From Nocardia sputorum (lineage in GTDB: Bacteria; Actinomycetota; Actinomycetes; Mycobacteriales; Mycobacteriaceae), in contig NZ_AP026978.1 of assembly GCF_027924405.1 (NCBI RefSeq), positions 4,030,001-4,094,000 on the forward strand: a stretch of DNA of 64,000 nt, given 5' to 3'. Below are positions 57,880-64,000 of the stretch, in pieces. Under the pieces are notes generated by a model. That model was not told the DNA's origin. It saw nothing but the letters and a program-made list of their open reading frames with translations, and did not search any database. Within the stretch, counting starts at the first letter, position 1, and each line of letters begins with the position of its first letter. The translations under genes and the position numbers were made by a program.

Positions 57880-57999
57880 AGTCCCGCCGTCGCGCCGTTC
57901 CGGGTGCGACGGCGGCACTCCCGGATGCGGTTCCCGCGCGTGCCGGTCGGGGGAAGCCTCGCGGAATTCGCGCCGAGCGGGTGACCATACACTGAGCGC

Positions 58000-59664
58000 G
58001 TGGGCACTCATCGCAGCGGAACCAGGTCCCGGGGCGTCAGCAAAGGTCCGGTTATCGCGGTGGTTGCCATTGCGTTACTGGCCGCGATCGTCGTCGGCTG
58101 GTTCCAGCTGCGTGATCGCGCGGCGGATCAGGACAGCGCGGCGGCAGCCGAATGCGTGGAGGGTCCCGCGACGCTCTACGTGACGGCCGATCCCAGCATC
58201 GCGGCGCAGGTGCGGGCCGCCGCGGACGGCTACAACGCCACCCAGCCGAAAGTGCGCGACCACTGCGCCAAGGTCGAGGTGACCGCGCGGCCCTCCGCGG
58301 CGGTCGTCGCGGCGTTCACCAGCGGCAAGCCGTGGGACCAGGCGCTCGGCCCGCAGCCGGCGCTGTGGATCGCCGATTCGACCCGCTCGATCGAGTCCAT
58401 GCGCGTCCCCGGCCTGATCGAGGGCACGCCGGTGTCCATCGCCGCCAGCCCGATCGTGCTCGCGGTGCCGGAAGACCTGCGGCGCGCGCTGGAGCAGGCC
58501 GACGTGTCGTGGGCGGATCTGCCGCAATTGCAGCAGGGCTCACTCGGCGAGATCGGGCTCAGCGGGTGGGGCGGACTGCGGATGGCTCTTCCCTCGGGTG
58601 ACGCCACGCTGGCCGCGGCCGCGGCGGTCGGATCCGCGGTCTCGGGCGCCGAGCCGCTGAGCGAGCAGGCCGCACAGTCCGGTCAGGTGGTCGCCGCGAT
58701 CTCCGGACTCGCCGCCGACGCCCCCGAGTCCGCCGACACCGCGGCCGCGCTGGCGGAGATCACGACACAGGACGCGCCAGTGCACGCGATTGCGGCAACC
58801 GAACAGCAACTGAATGGTGTCGCCGGCGTCGCCGCCTTCCACCCCGCCGGGTCCGCACCCGTGGCCGACTACCCGGCCGCGCTGATGTCCGGCGCCTGGG
58901 TGGACAAGACGCAGAACCTCATCGCCGGACGGTTCACCGACTACCTGCGCAAGCCCGAGCAGGCGCAGGCCTTCCTCGCGGCGGGCTTCGGCAGTGCGCC
59001 GCCGGCCGCCGCGGCCGCCCCGGCGCGTGGCGCACTCGACAAAGTGCGCGCCACGCTGGCGAATCCCGTGCTCGGTGTGCAATCGACCGTCCTCGTCGAC
59101 GTGTCCGCGTCGATGGGAACCGCCGAGGGAACGACGACGCGCTTGGCGAACGTCCTCGCCGCCCTGAACTCCACGATGACGGTGATGCCGCCCGACTTCG
59201 GCCTCGGCGTGTGGACCTTCGGCAAGAACCTCGACGGCAACACCCCGTACCGGGTGGCGGCCGCCACCGCCCCGCTCGGTGCCGACCAGCGGACGAAGAT
59301 CAGTACCGCGCTGACCTCGGTGCGCCCGAGCGAAACCAAGGCCGACCAGGCGTATCCTTCCCTGATCGCGGCGTACAAGAGCGCGGTGGCCGGGTACACG
59401 CGGGGCCGCACCAATTCGGTGCTGCTGATCACCGATGGACCCGACGACGATTCCACGGTCACCGGCACCCAACTCGCCGCGGACATCACCGCCGCGACCG
59501 ACAGCGCCCGCCCCGTCCGCGTCGACGTGATCGTGCTCGGCGGCAGCGGCACCCAGACACTCCAGGCCCTGGCGCAGCAGACCGGTGGCCACTACACCCG
59601 GCTGGCCACCTCCGATGACATCGGCTTCGGCAACGCCGTGGTTCAAGCGCTCACCACACCGTAG
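58000..59664 (+). CDS. Membrane-anchored substrate-binding and VWA domain protein
   Basis: A 554-residue protein: membrane anchor at about 16-38, then an extracellular solute-binding-protein-like domain (about 50-335), then a von Willebrand A domain whose MIDAS motif DVSAS is at 367-371 (LVDVSASMG) with the later ITDGPDDD. This combination appears in mycolic-acid actinomycetes and is of unknown role, perhaps envelope adhesion or metal-dependent assembly. GTG start. Confidence 0.88.
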   Translation: MGTHRSGTRSRGVSKGPVIAVVAIALLAAIVVGWFQLRDRAADQDSAAAAECVEGPATLYVTADPSIAAQVRAAADGYNATQPKVRDHCAKVEVTARPSAAVVAAFTSGKPWDQALGPQPALWIADSTRSIESMRVPGLIEGTPVSIAASPIVLAVPEDLRRALEQADVSWADLPQLQQGSLGEIGLSGWGGLRMALPSGDATLAAAAAVGSAVSGAEPLSEQAAQSGQVVAAISGLAADAPESADTAAALAEITTQDAPVHAIAATEQQLNGVAGVAAFHPAGSAPVADYPAALMSGAWVDKTQNLIAGRFTDYLRKPEQAQAFLAAGFGSAPPAAAAAPARGALDKVRATLANPVLGVQSTVLVDVSASMGTAEGTTTRLANVLAALNSTMTVMPPDFGLGVWTFGKNLDGNTPYRVAAATAPLGADQRTKISTALTSVRPSETKADQAYPSLIAAYKSAVAGYTRGRTNSVLLITDGPDDDSTVTGTQLAADITAATDSARPVRVDVIVLGGSGTQTLQALAQQTGGHYTRLATSDDIGFGNAVVQALTTP

Positions 59665-59737
59665 TCCCGGCCCTTTCGACCGCTACCGCCGGAATTCACA
59701 TACGTCACTCGCCCGGCGTCGTAGACATTCCGCATTG

Positions 59738-59753
59738 GTAAGTTTAGACTTAC
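59738..59753. promoter_or_regulatory. ArsR operator immediately before the regulator start
   Basis: GTAAGT-TTAG-ACTTAC, a perfect 6-bp inverted repeat ending 5 bases before the GTG of the arsR gene. Likely the autoregulatory site; the short leader leaves no room for a Shine-Dalgarno site, suggesting leaderless translation. Confidence 0.6.
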
Positions 59754-59758
59754 GGTTC

Positions 59759-60100
59759 GTGGGGACTTACCGAGATGCGGCACTGGACGCACTGGGCGAT
59801 CCGACGAGGCGGGCGATCTTCGAACGCCTCGGCAAGGGGCCGTGCGCGGTAGGACAGCTGGCCGAGAGCCTGCCGGTGAGCAGGCCCGCCGTCTCCCAGC
59901 ACCTCAAGGTGCTGGAACAGGCCGGATTGGTGACCCACGAGGCGGTCGGCACGCGCCGGGTCTATCGCTTGAATCCCACCGGCATCGACGCGCTGCGCGC
60001 GTATTTCACGCACTTCTGGACGGCCGCCATGTCGGCTTTTCAGGACGAAGCGAACCGGCGGGCCACCGAAAAACGAGCCACCAGCGAGGAGCAGTCATGA
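59759..60100 (+). CDS. ArsR-family regulator of the SRPBCC-associated type
   Basis: A 113-residue winged-helix regulator (ALDALGDPTRRAIFERLGKG; VSRPAVSQHLKVLEQAGLV) without metal-binding cysteines. GTG start 5 bp after a perfect inverted repeat; its stop overlaps the following SRPBCC start (ATGA). Regulates the pair, judging from position. Confidence 0.9.
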   Translation: MGTYRDAALDALGDPTRRAIFERLGKGPCAVGQLAESLPVSRPAVSQHLKVLEQAGLVTHEAVGTRRVYRLNPTGIDALRAYFTHFWTAAMSAFQDEANRRATEKRATSEEQS

Positions 60101-60579
60101 CACAGCAGGCCAGCGAGAAGGACGTGCGCGTCGAACTCGTCATCGACGCACCCATCGAGACCGCGTACGAGGTGTTCACCGCCGGCATCGACAGCTGGTG
60201 GCCGCGCGAGCACCACATCGGCACCGGCCGGCTCACCGAGGAGGTGATCGAGCCGCGTGTGGGCGGCCGCTGCCTCGGCCGTGAGGAGGACGGCACCGAA
60301 TGCCCGTGGGGAACCGTGCTCGTGTGGCAGCCGCCCACCCATTTCGCGTTCTCCTGGGAGATCGGGTTGGACTGGAAGCACGAGCCCGATCCGGAGCGCG
60401 CCAGCCGCGTCGATGTCACTTTCTCGGCCCTCGCTCCCGAGCGAACCGCCGTCACGCTGGTGCACTCAGGTTTCGACAAGCACGGCCCCGGCTGGGAATC
60501 CATGCACGACGCGGTCGGCAGCGCGGGCGGTTGGCCGGACCTGGTGAACACCTACGCGAAGGCGGCTGCCGCGGGATGA
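60097..60579 (+). CDS. SRPBCC (AHSA1-like) domain protein
   Basis: A 160-residue protein (RVELVIDAPIETAYEVFTAGIDSWWPREHH; HSGFDKHGPGWESMHDAV). Translationally coupled to the ArsR gene. A second ArsR/SRPBCC set lies at 19-20.3 kb in the window with a different operator sequence. Confidence 0.88.
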   Translation: MTQQASEKDVRVELVIDAPIETAYEVFTAGIDSWWPREHHIGTGRLTEEVIEPRVGGRCLGREEDGTECPWGTVLVWQPPTHFAFSWEIGLDWKHEPDPERASRVDVTFSALAPERTAVTLVHSGFDKHGPGWESMHDAVGSAGGWPDLVNTYAKAAAAG

Positions 60580-60606
60580 CCGCGGGGTACGCCCCGAGCC
60601 GGCGGT

Positions 60607-63417
<2,811 letters not shown>

Positions 63418-63469
63418 AACAGCTCCCAAGGTCGGGCGGGGTCGGCCAGGCGGTCGACGGGTACCGGCC

Positions 63470-63672
63470 CTCCCCCTCTGTCGTGGCGCCTGAGAGATTC
63501 GGGTGCCGCGACCGGTGGCCGAGACCCTTTCCCCATGGGCGGGCAGCTCGAAGCCACCGCTTTCCAGAGGCGCCGAAGCCCGCACGGTCCTTTTGCCTGA
63601 GAGATTGACGGGGAGGTGCTGCTCCTTCGGCGCTCGGGCTCTTTTCGAGACCGAGACTCTCCCGCACGGCGG
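63470..63672 (-). promoter_or_regulatory. Tandem glycine riboswitch upstream of gcvP
   Basis: On the minus strand, two aptamer signatures occur in sequence: GTGCGGGAGAG ... GCCGAAGGAGCAGC ... AATCTCTCAGGCAAAAGGACC for the first, then TCTGGAAAGCG ... GGGGAAAGGGTCTCGGCC ... AATCTCTCAGGCGCC ... ACAGAGGGGG for the second. The order and repeated motif are diagnostic of the two-aptamer glycine riboswitch. It should switch gcvP on when glycine is plentiful. Confidence 0.93.
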
Positions 63673-63767
63673 CGACGCACCGTCAGTTTATGCCGACGCC
63701 ACGCCGCAGCGCGCCACGGGACCCCGCCCGCGCCGTGTTGTTCTGGTCACTCGAGCGACCAGCGCCG

Positions 63768-64000
63768 TCAGATCGCCAACCCCGCCCGCAGCCTCGTCGC
63801 GGCCAGCATGATCGACTCCGCTTGAATGCCCACCAGACGAGCCAGCGGCACCGCGACACCTGGTGCGTTCTGCTCCACGTCCGCGCACCATTGCTCGAAG
63901 ATCGCGGCGAACCGGTCCCGTTCGGCTGCCAGCACCGGCGCCGCGCCGCGCGCGTATTCGTCCTCCAGCAGGCGCAGCAGCATGCCGCCCAGCCGCAGAC
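63768..64000 (-). CDS. C-terminal part of a protein of unknown function (gene continues beyond window)
   Basis: The frame is open from the window edge to a TGA at 63768. The visible ~77 residues are helical (LLRLLEDEYARGAAPVLAAERD; FAAIFEQWCADVEQ; VGIQAESIMLAATRLRAGL) with no recognised motif. Start codon not in window. Confidence 0.55.
   Translation of the reverse strand, partial: LRLGGMLLRLLEDEYARGAAPVLAAERDRFAAIFEQWCADVEQNAPGVAVPLARLVGIQAESIMLAATRLRAGLAI

Overview
The window comes from a high-GC actinobacterium, most likely a Nocardia or a close mycolic-acid relative. The evidence is the GC content (roughly 70%, third codon positions nearly all G/C), frequent GTG starts, a WhiB protein, a GuaB1-type IMPDH-like enzyme, DtxR/IdeR-type iron boxes, and gene order. 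From memory, gcvP, glcB, two CBS/DUF21 membrane proteins, guaB1, blaR, blaI, a PaaI thioesterase and ureABC all lie together in Mycobacterium tuberculosis (about Rv1832-Rv1850); here the same genes recur with the same relative orientations but with many insertions. No tRNA, rRNA, insertion sequence, prophage or CRISPR array was seen.

Layout. 1-13.8 kb: a truncated amidohydrolase, a membrane EEP phosphodiesterase, the methylmalonyl-CoA mutase operon (mutA-mutB-meaB), a TVP38 membrane protein, a secreted-type trypsin/PDZ protease, a CorA-like transporter preceded by a short proline-rich leader ORF, an ArsR regulator, and a TIM-barrel protein divergent from a TetR regulator. 13.8-24.6 kb: a condensation-like acyltransferase, AraC-VOC-UvrA-like genes, an SRPBCC/ArsR/SRPBCC cluster with two copies of an operator, a PAP2-diacylglycerol kinase fusion, SUKH-like and YaeQ proteins and a cysteine-rich secreted protein. 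24.8-34.3 kb: urease structural genes ureABC, a thioesterase, an alpha carbonic anhydrase lipoprotein, an iron-regulated FhuF-like gene divergent from a siderophore ABC importer, then blaI-blaR. 34.5-47.4 kb: DEAD-box helicase, DMT transporter, guaB1, two CNNM/CorC-type proteins, an LVIVD-repeat secreted protein with a DUF305 partner, and a quinone oxidoreductase. 47.7-64 kb: a 33-residue peptide gene and glcB, each followed by related hairpin terminators; a TetR-controlled SDR-ADH-TetR-acyl-CoA dehydrogenase operon; an HxlR-acyl-CoA dehydrogenase divergent pair; DM13, HNH, WhiB and VWA proteins; an ArsR-SRPBCC pair; and gcvP under a tandem glycine riboswitch.

How genes work together. mutA/mutB/meaB make and protect B12-dependent methylmalonyl-CoA mutase. 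glcB (glyoxylate shunt) and gcvP (glycine cleavage) complete a C2/C3 carbon theme. The siderophore importer, the FhuF-like protein and two near-identical iron-box promoters form an iron-acquisition unit. One of those promoters sits at the 3' end of the FhuF-like gene and points into a roughly 95-nt stretch ending in a strong hairpin, with no good gene of its own: a candidate iron-regulated small RNA and the most interesting item in the window. Several regulators (TetR, ArsR, BlaI) sit next to clear inverted repeats that are probably their operators.
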